Below the pieces are notes generated by a model. It was not told the origin of the DNA, searched no databases, and saw nothing but the letters and a program-made list of their open reading frames with translations. This document shows, piece by piece, positions 48,264 to 56,235 of a stretch of 57,405 nucleotides of DNA; positions within the stretch are counted from its first letter, which is position 1, and every line of letters begins with the position of its first letter. The position numbers were made by a program, and so were the translations under genes. This stretch comes from a virus, in IMG/VR virus record IMGVR_UViG_3300044609_000868, positions 1-57,405 of that record; one strand, given 5' to 3'.

Positions 48264-50883
48264 TTTTGACGCCGCACGCCAGTTCCTAGCTGCGCTCGGC
48301 AAACCCAAGGGCGCTATCCGCTTGCGTGGCTTCTACGCGAAGACCGATCCACGCAAGGCCGACGACAAAGGTCGAAAAGGCGCCCCCACTAAATCCCTAA
48401 TGGAAGAATGGGTCGCGGATCGTCGCGGCGTCTATGTCGTGATCAACAACGGCGGCGACAACGACGCCGACATCACTGAGTGCATTGCGTTTTTCATCGA
48501 GTGGGACGACAGACCCAAGGACTGGCAGGTCACCGCTTGGCGTGAATACGGCCTCCCCGAACCAAGTCTTCAGGTCGACACCGGCGGTAAGTCGATCCAT
48601 AACTATTGGATCCTTTCTGAGCCCGTGGACGCGGTGCGCTGGAGAGCTGTTCAAACGCGGCTGATTGATTACACCAAAAGCGACGCACAGCTGAAAAATC
48701 CTTCGCGGGTCATGCGCTTGCCCGGCATGCCAAACGCCGCGACCGGGGTGCCCGTAGCAATCATCCATCAAACAGAGGAGCGCTACACCGTTGACCAGAT
48801 TGAGGCTTGCATCCCTGAACCAGATCCGGTCTTGGCGGCATCGCCAGACCCCCGCATCGAACGAGCCCGGTCCTTCACCGATTACGAAGCCCAAGGGCTC
48901 GACGAGATCCAGAAGGCCCTCTCCTGCATCCCGCCTCGGGTGCCAGGTAGTGGCACCTACCCGATGTACCGCAACATCCTCTGGGGTCTGATGAAGGCCT
49001 GCGAGGAGGCCGGCAGCTCAGAGCAAACCGCCATCTTGATGATGGCCGGCCACTCCCCGCAGTGGGGCGGTATCGATCAGGTGGCTCGATCAGGTGGCGC
49101 AGAAGTCACTGCTGGCACCTTCTGGTACTGGGCGAAGGAACACGGCTACCGGGCGCCACGGCGGATCATGCCTGGGCCGCCAGAGCTGCGCAGCTTGCCT
49201 ACCGCATCCGTCAGGCAAGTCGAGCCTGAGCCAGTCGTGGAGCCGGATGTCGAGGACGACACTCCTGCGGTTTCCCTACCATTTCGCCCCCTTGGCTTCG
49301 ACCACGGCATCTACTACTACCTGCCCGCAGCTGCCTGTCAGGTCGTCGCCCTCACCGCTGCCCAGCACAACAAGAGCCACTTTCTGACACTTGCTCCCCT
49401 CGAATGGTGGGCAAACGGCTTCGGTAATGAGCGCGGTCGCATCGACTGGGATTCAGCCGTCAACGCCATCCTCGGCTCCTGCATCTCGCAGGGCGTCTAC
49501 GACCCATCCCGGGTGCGTGGCCGCGGCGCCTGGGCTGATGCCTCCCGCGTCATCCTGCATCTCGGCAATCGCCTCGTGATCAACGGGCGCTCGCACCCGA
49601 TCACCAAGCTGCCTCGCGACTTCGACAGCTACTACTTCTACGAAAACGCCAAGGCGATTGACGGCCCCGGCGGCGAGATCCTCTCCGACGACCTTTGCGC
49701 CCGGGTGCGCCTGATCGCTGAGCGCTTCCGCTGGGAGACGCCCGCCTCCGCCAACTTGCTGCTCGGCTGGATCGTGCTGGCGCCGGTCTGCGGCTCCCTC
49801 GACTGGCGGCCGCATATCTGGGTCACCGGTGGTGCCGGCACGGGCAAGACCACCATCCTCAAATCCTTTATGAAGCCGCTCCTCGGAGGCATGTTCGAGG
49901 GCGCGACTGGCGGCACCACCGAGGCCGGCTTGCGCGGTCAGCTGCGCTCCGACGCCATCCCCGTCGTGTTCGACGAGCTGGAGCAGAACGAGCACAAGGA
50001 CAAGCAAACCGTTCAAAACATCCTCGCCCTTGCCCGCATCGCATCGTCCGAGGGCGGAAAAATTTACAAGGGCACAACATCTGGCGGGTCCAACTCCTTT
50101 GAAATCCGCTCAATGTTCTGCTGCTCGTCGATCAATGTTGCCCTGATTCAACGCGCTGACCTCGATCGTTTTTGCGTCCTAAGCCTGCGCAAGGATCACA
50201 TGGACAAGGACGACTGGAACGAATTTGAGCAGGAAATCTTGAGCGCCTGCACTGAAGAAAACGGCCGGCGTCTTGTCGCCCGCACGCTCCAGCAGATCCC
50301 GACGATTCGCAAGAACGCCAAGACCCTTGCAGCTGCTTTGTCTCGGCGCTTCGGGCAGCGTTTCGGTGATCAGTACGGCACGCTGCTGGCTGGCGCCTGG
50401 ACGCTAGAGCCCGGCGGGGGTGGCGAGCTGTCGCTTCAGCAGGCCATCGAGTGGATCAACATGATGGACTGGGAAAGCCGGGAGGTTGATGCCGCTGACG
50501 CCGATGAGGTCAAGTGCATCAACCACATCCTGCAGACCCTGATCCAGGTGGATGGTGGCAAGCGCATGTCGGTGCTGGAGCTTGTCCAGATGGCTCAGCG
50601 CGGCGTGATCTTCGCCATCCCCGGCCGTGACCACCCCTCAGACGAGATCGAGACGATCCTCGGCCGCTACGGCCTCAAAGTGACCGGTGGGCTGCTGGCG
50701 GTCGCCAACAACAGCACCAACCTGCAGGGCTTGCTCAAGGACACCCCATGGGCCGGCAATGCCTATCGGCAGGCTCTGAGGCGGCTCACCGGTGCCACGA
50801 CCAGTAACAACACGATGCGATTCAAGGGCAGCGGCGTTGCACGTGCAACGTTGGTCCCACTTGAGACGCTTGAGACTCTGTAA
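48241..50883 (+). CDS. Primase-helicase (replication initiator)
   Basis: 880 aa from ATG 48241. Residues 1-200 look like an archaeo-eukaryotic-type primase domain (AIRLRGFYAKTDPRK, VYVVINNGGDNDADI, FFIEWDDRPKD, QVDTGGKSIHNYWI). The middle is a linker of helices. From about residue 400 comes a D5/SF3-like NTPase with Walker A GGAGTGKTTIL near 530, PVVFDELEQNE as Walker B, and SSINVALIQRADLDRFCVLS. It probably unwinds and primes phage DNA and may bind the repeat array directly after its stop codon. Confidence 0.88.
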   Translation: MTSANNPDFDAARQFLAALGKPKGAIRLRGFYAKTDPRKADDKGRKGAPTKSLMEEWVADRRGVYVVINNGGDNDADITECIAFFIEWDDRPKDWQVTAWREYGLPEPSLQVDTGGKSIHNYWILSEPVDAVRWRAVQTRLIDYTKSDAQLKNPSRVMRLPGMPNAATGVPVAIIHQTEERYTVDQIEACIPEPDPVLAASPDPRIERARSFTDYEAQGLDEIQKALSCIPPRVPGSGTYPMYRNILWGLMKACEEAGSSEQTAILMMAGHSPQWGGIDQVARSGGAEVTAGTFWYWAKEHGYRAPRRIMPGPPELRSLPTASVRQVEPEPVVEPDVEDDTPAVSLPFRPLGFDHGIYYYLPAAACQVVALTAAQHNKSHFLTLAPLEWWANGFGNERGRIDWDSAVNAILGSCISQGVYDPSRVRGRGAWADASRVILHLGNRLVINGRSHPITKLPRDFDSYYFYENAKAIDGPGGEILSDDLCARVRLIAERFRWETPASANLLLGWIVLAPVCGSLDWRPHIWVTGGAGTGKTTILKSFMKPLLGGMFEGATGGTTEAGLRGQLRSDAIPVVFDELEQNEHKDKQTVQNILALARIASSEGGKIYKGTTSGGSNSFEIRSMFCCSSINVALIQRADLDRFCVLSLRKDHMDKDDWNEFEQEILSACTEENGRRLVARTLQQIPTIRKNAKTLAAALSRRFGQRFGDQYGTLLAGAWTLEPGGGGELSLQQAIEWINMMDWESREVDAADADEVKCINHILQTLIQVDGGKRMSVLELVQMAQRGVIFAIPGRDHPSDEIETILGRYGLKVTGGLLAVANNSTNLQGLLKDTPWAGNAYRQALRRLTGATTSNNTMRFKGSGVARATLVPLETLETL

Positions 50884-51132
50884 CGGTTTGGGGCTTCCTG
50901 AAACGGTGGGTGTTACAGCGAGATCCCTTGCGGCGCAACGGATGTAACGTTTGAAACGCTTGTAACGCTTTTTCCCGGGAAAGCCCCATAGAGATATATG
51001 GCCCCAGAGACCCCCTTACCCCCTACTACTACTATCTCTATTTATAGAAATAGTTGTTACAACGTTACAACCCAGTCCCTGCAAGGGGTTTGGCTGTAAC
51101 GGTGACCGTTACAAGACCGTTACAGCGTTACA
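50879..51132. repeat. Iteron-like TGTAACG/CGTTACA array; candidate replication origin
   Basis: Ten copies of TGTAACG or its complement (or TGTTACA) at 50879, 50911, 50943, 50961, 51055, 51063, 51095, 51107, 51118 and 51126, plus a degenerate TGAAACG at 50952. The 50943-50967 group is spaced 9 bp; 51055/51063 and 51118/51126 are spaced 8 bp; 51095-51113 is a perfect 19-bp palindrome. An AT-rich stretch (51022-51056) with an inverted CTATTT/AAATAG lies inside. Position after the primase-helicase supports an origin. Confidence 0.75.
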
Positions 51133-51137
51133 AGACC

Positions 51138-51347
51138 ATGCCGACCACTCCCGACCACCACCGCCTCGCCCTATCCCCCACCAGATGGCCCTCCCTGCCC
51201 CGTGGAGCGGCCGTGAAGGTCTACATGGGCTCTCGGTGGGCCTCAGGCACCTGGCAGGGCTTCCAGGGCGATCGTGGGGCTATCTGGCTGGGCAGGGAGC
51301 AGCGACTGGTGCTTTGCGGGGATGCGCGCAATGTCAGAACGGCCTAG
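51138..51347 (+). CDS. Small SH3-like hypothetical protein
   Basis: 69 aa from ATG 51138, directly after the last iteron. GAAVKVYMGSRWASGTWQGF, GAIWLGREQRLVLCGDARNV suggests a small beta barrel. Function unknown. A start further 5' would run through the repeat array and is rejected. Confidence 0.55.
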   Translation: MPTTPDHHRLALSPTRWPSLPRGAAVKVYMGSRWASGTWQGFQGDRGAIWLGREQRLVLCGDARNVRTA

Positions 51348-51370
51348 AGTGCTCCTGAGATGGATCACCG

Positions 51371-51396
51371 ACCCCTGCGGCATGGCGGGGGTTTTC
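51371..51396 (+). terminator. Rho-independent terminator
   Basis: Stem 51371-51378 with 51385-51392 (eight pairs, one G-U), loop of six, followed by TTTT at 51392-51395. It lies between the small SH3-like gene and the displaced tail gene, and separates the early operon from what follows. Confidence 0.6.
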
Positions 51397-51410
51397 TGTA
51401 GGAGGCGCCA

Positions 51411-52193
51411 GTGGCTGGCCGCACGATCACCTTCGATGCCGATGACCTGATCTCGAACCTGACATCGCTCGAGCGGGTCCAGATGCCGTTTGTGGCTTCT
51501 TGGGCGCTGAACCAGCTGGCGCCAAAGATCCGCAAGCTGCACCAGAGCGAGATGGCGCGGGACTTCAACAACCCGGTGCCGTTCACGGTCAACAGCCCGC
51601 GGTGGGGCGCCAGCGGTTACCAGCCTTGGGTCCGGTCGACGAAGCAGAACCTTGAGATGGGGTTCTGGATTTCGGAGGACGGCGCAAAGGGTCAGGACCC
51701 AGCGCGTTACCTGTTCCCGCAGGTGCAAGAGTCTGGCCGCGGCCGCAAGCCGATCTACGTCACCCGGTTCAGCAAGGCGCTGCGGCGCAAAGGTGTGCTG
51801 GAAGGTGTCGAATATGCGTTGCCGATTCGCGAGAGCAGCGCCGCTCGGCGGAACAGCTACGGCAACATTTCGCCGGGGCAATACACGCAGGTTTTGTATT
51901 CAATCGGTGCGATGACAGATTTCACCGACCGTCGCTACGGGCAAGCAAAGAAGGCGCCGTCAAGAGAGTATTTTGTCGTGCCCAGCTCTGCACCCGTCAG
52001 CGGCCGCCGGAGCACGCTGACGCCTGGTATTTATCGGCGCAAGAGTAACAATATCGCGATGTTGTTCAAGTTCCTGCCTGAGGCGCCAGATGTGACGCCG
52101 AAGTATGACTTCTATGGCAACACGATTGAGTGGGCAGAGGATTACTTCCCTGAGCTGGTGGAGAAGAAACTGCGCGAGGTGATGGGAGGCTGA
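51411..52193 (+). CDS. Tail completion-like protein (gpZ type), displaced
   Basis: 260 aa from GTG with TAGGAGG seven bases upstream. FDADDLISNLTSLERVQMPF, ASWALNQLAPKIRKLHQSEM, NNPVPFTVNSPRW and FPQVQESGRGRKP recall lambda gpZ-type tail completion proteins. In lambda this gene lies between the connector and the tail terminator. Here that place (8481-8533) is empty and the gene is about 43 kb away, after its own terminator. Confidence 0.6.
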   Translation: MAGRTITFDADDLISNLTSLERVQMPFVASWALNQLAPKIRKLHQSEMARDFNNPVPFTVNSPRWGASGYQPWVRSTKQNLEMGFWISEDGAKGQDPARYLFPQVQESGRGRKPIYVTRFSKALRRKGVLEGVEYALPIRESSAARRNSYGNISPGQYTQVLYSIGAMTDFTDRRYGQAKKAPSREYFVVPSSAPVSGRRSTLTPGIYRRKSNNIAMLFKFLPEAPDVTPKYDFYGNTIEWAEDYFPELVEKKLREVMGG

Positions 52194-52257
52194 GCGGCCT
52201 ACTGTTTCGGTTTGTAACGATGCGAGGATTTTGGGGTGGGCGGCGGCCTACTGTTTC
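52194..52257. repeat. 15-bp direct repeats
   Basis: GCGGCCTACTGTTTC occurs at 52194-52208 and 52243-52257, 49 bp apart, in a 94-bp gap. A further iteron-like TGTAACG lies between them at 52213. Possible regulatory sites or a duplicated junction. Confidence 0.6.
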
Positions 52258-52287
52258 ATCGGACAAGCGCCACTTATCACCTGAACC

Positions 52288-52488
52288 ATGGCCACCACCT
52301 ACATCACTCGAGCAGCTCGGGTGCGGATCATCGACAGCATGCTTGATGCCATGCTCGAGGTCGGCGACATCACCGACAAGCAGATCGCCGAGACCGAGGC
52401 GTGGCTCGCCGGCCTGAGCAACAGCGAGCTCCGGCGTGAGTGCGACGATCGTTGCCCCGAAGAGTGGAGCCGTTTGGTATGCGACTAA
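52288..52488 (+). CDS. Hypothetical small protein, tandem paralogue 1
   Basis: 66 aa helical protein: ARVRIIDSMLDAMLEVGDIT, QIAETEAWLAGLSNSELRRE and CPEEWSRLVCD. Its end (SNSELRRECDDRCPEEW) parallels that of the next gene (SDEDLHEVCEELAPEAW), so the two look like diverged tandem copies. Confidence 0.6.
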   Translation: MATTYITRAARVRIIDSMLDAMLEVGDITDKQIAETEAWLAGLSNSELRRECDDRCPEEWSRLVCD

Positions 52489-52655
52489 AAGCACTCACCG
52501 AAGACCAGCGCATCAACATCGTGGCGGCCCTGGTGAAGCGCAGGCACATCGTTGAAGACCAGATGCTGCAGGCTCGTGACGACCTGATGGAGGCGAGCGA
52601 CGAAGACCTGCACGAGGTCTGCGAGGAGCTCGCACCGGAGGCGTGGCCGACTTGA
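52479..52655 (+). CDS. Hypothetical small protein, tandem paralogue 2
   Basis: 58 aa from ATG 52479, overlapping the previous stop by 10 nt. LTEDQRINIVAALVKRRHIV, then DDLMEASDEDLHEVCEELAP. Helical and acidic, related to the upstream product in its C-terminal half. Function unknown. Confidence 0.6.
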   Translation: MRLKALTEDQRINIVAALVKRRHIVEDQMLQARDDLMEASDEDLHEVCEELAPEAWPT

Positions 52656-52656
52656 G

Positions 52657-52706
52657 GGGACCCGCGGCATGCCGGCTTTTAGGGACTCGCAGGGGGTCGG
52701 CTTTTA
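52657..52706. repeat. Tandem imperfect 25-bp repeats
   Basis: Two 25-bp units (52657-52681 and 52682-52706) each start GGGAC and end CGGCTTTTA. The first includes the palindrome CGGCATGCCG followed by TTTT, so it may act as a weak terminator of the preceding genes. Confidence 0.5.
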
Positions 52707-52834
52707 AAGGGGGTATTTAGAAATGTTTTTACACACACAAATCGAACCTTTTCAAAGCTCGTTTGCCGCCGTAGTCATATAAGGCTGCGGCGCATTACTA
52801 TAGTGTAGTGCTGCAAAAAAAAACAGATAGACCC

Positions 52835-52914
52835 GTACATATGTACTACAGTAGTACAAATGTACTATAGTGCTGATGTACTAGAGTACATGCGTACTAT
52901 TGGTACTGATGTAC
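52835..52914. repeat. GTAC array, nine copies phased near 8 bp
   Basis: GTAC begins at 52835, 52843, 52854, 52862, 52878, 52886, 52894, 52903 and 52911 (steps 8, 11, 8, 16, 8, 8, 9, 8). Five neighbouring pairs give GTAC-N4-GTAC, a short palindromic form. About 0.3 copies would be expected by chance in 80 bp. Function unknown; options include operator, origin, partition or methylation site. Confidence 0.8.
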
Positions 52915-52933
52915 CAATGCGGCCATGCCGCTG

Positions 52934-52955
52934 CCGTTATGGGTTGCCATAACGG
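52934..52955. repeat. Perfect 9-bp inverted repeat (hairpin)
   Basis: CCGTTATGG and CCATAACGG separated by GTTG, 20 bp after the GTAC array. No T-run follows, so a binding site or cruciform is likelier than a terminator. Confidence 0.65.
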
Positions 52956-53310
52956 TATTGTTGTGGGCAGTTAGCTACTCAAACTGTTGCTACCAAAGCT
53001 ACAAAAAAACAGCGCGGCCGGTTTGAGATGCGCAGCGCGGCTACGGTGCGGGACCGTTAGCGCAACCCTGCGCAGCGTTTGCTACTGCTACTGTTCGCCG
53101 CTGTTTGTGATGCAAACTGCGCGGTGCGGCTGGCGGCCGGTGTGCGGTGCGCCCCATGCAGGGCGACCTGTGCGCACGGTGCCTGGGGTGCATGTGCCGG
53201 CAGCAACCGGGCCGCCCGGATATCTGGCACAGCCGCCCAGGAGATGGGTTGCCTAGTGGCGGGGGCGCTACCTATAAAGGGCGGGTATCACTCTTTATCT
53301 GTTACCTGCC

Positions 53311-54921
53311 ATGGCCAAGACCCGCACGATCGTTGCCATCGATCCCGCAACGGGCGCCCGCGTCACCCGTCGCACCGCGCGCACCTATTACGCGGCCATC
53401 GTTTGCACCCTGAGCAGCGGAGCCCCATACGCATATGCGTGGGCGGGCCGCGCTGATCTCGCCGCCGCTCAGCTGGCTAAATATCAGCGCTGCTGCCCTG
53501 ATGGTGGCGCCCGGCTTGCCCTCGTGACTGAGGATCCCTGGGCTGAGGCCCCGGCCGCCGCCGCTGTGGCGGCTGAGCCTGAGGCTGCCCCGGTCGCGGT
53601 TGCTGAGCCTGAGGCCGCACCGGTTAACGGCTGCCGCCTGGCTGGCGATGCTCGCCACCTGTTTGCCCTGTTCGCCCGCCGCTACAGCCTGACGACTCCC
53701 CAGTGCTTTGCCTTGCAATCCGAGGCCCTGGGCTGGGCGCGGCGTGTGGCCCTGTGGTGCAACGGTCAGCCCCTGGCCGGCCCGTTCGGTGCGCTCACCC
53801 CTGGCCTGGCCCGCAGGGGTGTGATCACGCTGCAGGGCGCCCGCCGTTCCTGGGCGCCTGATGCCTTGGCTGAGCTTTGGGCGGTTGCTCAGGCTCAGGC
53901 CGCGGCCGAGGGGTTGCGCCCCCTGGCTGCCGTTGCTGAGGCTTGCCCCTCGTCTGCTCTGCCGGTTGAGGCTGAGCTGAGCCCCGCTGTGGTTGCTGAG
54001 CCTGAGGCTGTGGCTCAGCTGGGGTTCGCCACCCTCAACCCTGAAACCGAAAGCTGGGCGGAGGATCTGCCGGCAGACTGCTACCCGCCCGCCCGCTCCC
54101 GGCCCGCGCTGCCGGTTGAGGCCCGCCCAGCCGCCACACCTGAACCCCTCGCCCAGGTGGAGATTGACCCTTACAAGCGGGGCCACTGGCAGCGAACAGC
54201 GATCGGTCCCGACCCTGTGGCGGTTGCTGAGCGCAGGGCAGCCAGGTGGGCTGAGCGCAACCCTGAGCACTCCTACCGGGTGGTGGCGGTGCCTGCCCGC
54301 CCGGTGCTGCAGGGTGAGACTGAGCCCCCGGCCTCGGTTGCGCAGGATGGCCCGGCCCCTGAGCTGCCCCGCCTGCGCGCTGATGCCGCAGCCGGCCGGC
54401 CTGTCAGCCTCACCGCCCTTGCCCGCGCCTTGGCTGCCGACCTGGCCACACCAGCGCCCACCCCTGACGGCCTGCGCGCAAGGGCAGCGGTGCGGGGTGC
54501 CGAGGCTGAGCGGGTGGCCGGTGCTGAGCCATCCCGCGCCCAGGCTGCCGCTGATCAGGCCAGCACTCTGACCGCATGGGCTGACAGCCTGAGCCCCTCG
54601 CCCACGGGCGACGCCTGGGCGGGGCAACCGTGGGACCCTGGCACCCCTGACGCCCGCGCGCGGGTAGCGCTGCAGGGTGAGCGTGTGGCGACCCTGTGGC
54701 CGATTGCGCAGGCTGCCAGGGGCGCTGGGTTTGATCTGCCACCCGTGTGGTGGGCGGATGGCCCGATCCTGGCCGGTGAGCGAACCTATGGGGAGGCCCT
54801 GGCTGCTCTGCCCCTGGGCGCAATTGCGGCAGCCGCTGCCGCCCTGGCTGCCCTGCCGCCCGTCACGACTGCGCAGGATCGCGCGCTCAGGCTGTGCCGG
54901 GGCGACCTGGCCGCAGTGTGA
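53311..54921 (+). CDS. Ala/Pro-rich protein of unknown function
   Basis: 536 aa. Residues 1-70 are a compact-looking domain (TIVAIDPATGARVTRRTART, YYAAIVCTLSSGAPYAYAWA). Then Ala/Pro/Glu-rich linkers with AEPEAAPV and LPVEA repeats alternate with helical blocks (HLFALFARRYSLTTPQCFAL, WARRVALWCNGQPLAGPFGA). Codons are extremely GC-rich, and the opposite strand is open too. It shares a TTACCTG...CCATG leader with the 55034 gene. I recognise no family. It heads the right-end cassette. Confidence 0.6.
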   Translation: MAKTRTIVAIDPATGARVTRRTARTYYAAIVCTLSSGAPYAYAWAGRADLAAAQLAKYQRCCPDGGARLALVTEDPWAEAPAAAAVAAEPEAAPVAVAEPEAAPVNGCRLAGDARHLFALFARRYSLTTPQCFALQSEALGWARRVALWCNGQPLAGPFGALTPGLARRGVITLQGARRSWAPDALAELWAVAQAQAAAEGLRPLAAVAEACPSSALPVEAELSPAVVAEPEAVAQLGFATLNPETESWAEDLPADCYPPARSRPALPVEARPAATPEPLAQVEIDPYKRGHWQRTAIGPDPVAVAERRAARWAERNPEHSYRVVAVPARPVLQGETEPPASVAQDGPAPELPRLRADAAAGRPVSLTALARALAADLATPAPTPDGLRARAAVRGAEAERVAGAEPSRAQAAADQASTLTAWADSLSPSPTGDAWAGQPWDPGTPDARARVALQGERVATLWPIAQAARGAGFDLPPVWWADGPILAGERTYGEALAALPLGAIAAAAAALAALPPVTTAQDRALRLCRGDLAAV

Positions 54922-55033
54922 CAATCCAGAATCCGCCCACTAGCTAAGAGATCCTGCGCCCACCCGGCCCGATATTTGGTGGGCGCCCGGCGGTGGGCGC
55001 GCTTTACCTGCTACCCGTTACCTGTTGCCTGCC
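54922..55033. other. Intergenic leader of the right-end cassette
   Basis: 112 bp with a GC-rich hairpin-like CACCCGGCC...GGTGGGCGCC and the repeated element GTTACCTGTTGCCTGCCATG, which matches GTTACCTGCCATG before the 53311 gene. Likely 5' leader or promoter. Confidence 0.35.
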
Positions 55034-55213
55034 ATGCCTACCCGCCTTCTCAACCGTTCCGCTGCCGCCGCGCTTGCCGCCGGCCTGGCCTTCGGTTCCT
55101 GTGCCCTGACCGTGGTGTTCTGTGCTGGCGTTAACCGCGCGCTCGCCCTACAGGCTTGCCGTGACGAGGCCGCGCTAGCCCGTATCCCGGCTGATCACTG
55201 CACCCTGCGCTGA
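55034..55213 (+). CDS. Small exported or membrane protein
   Basis: 59 aa. Basic start (PTRLLNRS), a hydrophobic stretch (AAAALAAGLAFGSCALTVVF), then a Cys-containing tail (LQACRDEAALARIPADHC). Either a signal peptide with a short mature part or a single-span protein with two cysteines outside. Confidence 0.6.
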   Translation: MPTRLLNRSAAAALAAGLAFGSCALTVVFCAGVNRALALQACRDEAALARIPADHCTLR

Positions 55214-55229
55214 TCGCCATTCCCGTCCT

Positions 55230-55236
55230 ATCGCAC
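55230..55236 (+). promoter_or_regulatory. ATYGCAC leader element, copy 1
   Basis: ATCGCAC starts 14 bases before ATG 55244. The related ATTGCAC and ATCGCAC lie 15 bases before the starts at 55661 and 56251. None of the three genes has a clear Shine-Dalgarno sequence. Confidence 0.45.
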
Positions 55237-55243
55237 CCTTGAA

Positions 55244-55474
55244 ATGACCCGCAACACCCCAAACCAGCTGCACGCCGCCGCTGAGCGTGCCAGCCGCGCG
55301 CTGTTCGGCGCTGATCGCCCGGGTGAACTGTTTTGCCAGCGCTCAGCTACTGGCTGGCACGTTTTCCGTCAGTTCGGCGCCGGCGCTCAGTCTTTGGGCG
55401 AATGCCTGACGCCGGGCGAATGCCGCGCCATGTTGCGCGGTCTTGAGATCGGCGCCGACCTGGCGCGGCCGTGA
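55244..55474 (+). CDS. Hypothetical protein of right-end cassette
   Basis: 76 aa. LHAAAERASRALFGADRPGE, LFCQRSATGWHVFRQFGAGA then LTPGECRAMLRGLEIG. Mixed helix and strand. Preceded by the ATYGCAC element and overlapping the next gene (GTGA). Function unknown. Confidence 0.55.
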   Translation: MTRNTPNQLHAAAERASRALFGADRPGELFCQRSATGWHVFRQFGAGAQSLGECLTPGECRAMLRGLEIGADLARP

Positions 55475-55638
55475 CCCGGCCCGATCCGGCGCCATTGCGT
55501 CGCGTAGCCGGCGGCTGGGTTGCCGCATCCGATCCGGCCATGGCTGCCATGCTGGCGGCCGTGCTGGCACGGTATGCGGCCGCGGCCGGCCGCCATGCCC
55601 CATCAGGCGACCGCTGGACAATCAGCGATCGCCACTAG
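55471..55638 (+). CDS. Hypothetical microprotein of right-end cassette
   Basis: 55 aa from GTG in a 4-nt overlap with the previous stop. RPDPAPLRRVAGGWVAASDP, a helix AMAAMLAAVLARYAAAAG, then SGDRWTISDRH. Coding is supported by the coupling; function unknown. Confidence 0.5.
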   Translation: MTRPDPAPLRRVAGGWVAASDPAMAAMLAAVLARYAAAAGRHAPSGDRWTISDRH

Positions 55639-55645
55639 CTCACCT

Positions 55646-55652
55646 ATTGCAC
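55646..55652 (+). promoter_or_regulatory. ATYGCAC leader element, copy 2
   Basis: ATTGCAC starts 15 bases before ATG 55661 (see copy 1). Confidence 0.45.
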
Positions 55653-55660
55653 TTAGTCCT

Positions 55661-56221
55661 ATGTCTTTACCTCTTTGCCGCGTCGCCACCAACGCAGGCG
55701 ACGCTATGGCGCCGGCCCATTGGGTTGGCCAGCATGTTGCCGTCACTCCGCCGTGTGATCAGGCACGGCGCTTCCCTGTTGTTCGCGGCCAATGGGTGAT
55801 CACCCATAAAGGCTGCGGTCTGCAGGCTGCCACGTTGCTTTGCAGCAAGCGGCAAGCCGTGGCCATCGCCCGGGAGTGGGATCAGCGGATTGGGCTGATC
55901 GATCCCGCGGACGCCCGTTCCTGGCCATGGTGCGAGCAATGGGGCGCCTTAGTGGCGTCGATCAATCGCCCGTGGCAGGCCGCCGCAGAACCCGCCGCCG
56001 ATTCCGCCGATACGGCCGGCGAACTAGCGGCCCGGGCCGGCCTGCCGATTGATCAGGCCGGCGGCGTTCTCCGGATCTGGTGGCGCGGCAAATTCTGGCC
56101 GGCGCCATCCGATGTGGAGCTCGATCTCTGGACCCTGGATTCTGTGGCTGAAACGCCGGACGGCCGAACTGTTGAGCCGGACGCGCCAGATTCTTGGCTG
56201 CGGATTCTCCGCCTGATCTGA
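55661..56221 (+). CDS. Hypothetical protein of right-end cassette
   Basis: 186 aa from ATG 55661; longer frames upstream run through the neighbouring microprotein and are rejected. FPVVRGQWVITHKGCGLQAA then TLLCSKRQAVAIAREWDQRI, SWPWCEQWGALVASINRPW and a C-terminal beta part (GGVLRIWWRGKFWPAPSDVE). Trp-rich, with several cysteines. No recognised family. Confidence 0.6.
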   Translation: MSLPLCRVATNAGDAMAPAHWVGQHVAVTPPCDQARRFPVVRGQWVITHKGCGLQAATLLCSKRQAVAIAREWDQRIGLIDPADARSWPWCEQWGALVASINRPWQAAAEPAADSADTAGELAARAGLPIDQAGGVLRIWWRGKFWPAPSDVELDLWTLDSVAETPDGRTVEPDAPDSWLRILRLI

Positions 56222-56235
56222 TCCCATCTCACACC

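Larger units (their letters stand above)
52707..53310. other. Long non-coding control region
   Basis: About 600 bp with no gene I trust. It contains two A-runs (52815-52823 and about 53004), the GTAC array (52835-52914), a perfect 9-bp hairpin with GTTG loop (52934-52942 with 52947-52955), two TACTATAGTG copies (52796 and 52863 region), and then a GC-rich tract with GCTAC repeats leading to the 53311 start. Rightward frames beginning at 53079 and 53147 exist but overlap the next gene and read as low-complexity Cys/Arg/Pro sequence. Confidence 0.5.

Noticed and set aside
52835-52914. NtcA binding sites (GTA-N8-TAC) in the GTAC array
   Set aside because: The GTA and TAC pairs are spaced by 6, 7 or 9 bases; no N8 spacing was found.
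53079-53456. 125-aa and 89-aa rightward ORFs before the 53311 gene
   Set aside because: Both run into the next gene in another frame. Sequence is low-complexity Cys/Arg/Pro without a ribosome-binding site, and the two overlap each other.
53302-54924. 540-aa minus-strand ORF opposite the Ala/Pro-rich gene
   Set aside because: It mirrors the plus-strand gene almost end to end. In such GC-rich DNA the opposite strand stays open by codon bias. The plus frame has a better start, leader and neighbours.
55443-55799. 118-aa rightward ORF overlapping the cassette
   Set aside because: It lies out of frame across two better-supported coupled genes (55471 and 55661) and reads as Arg/Pro-rich noise.
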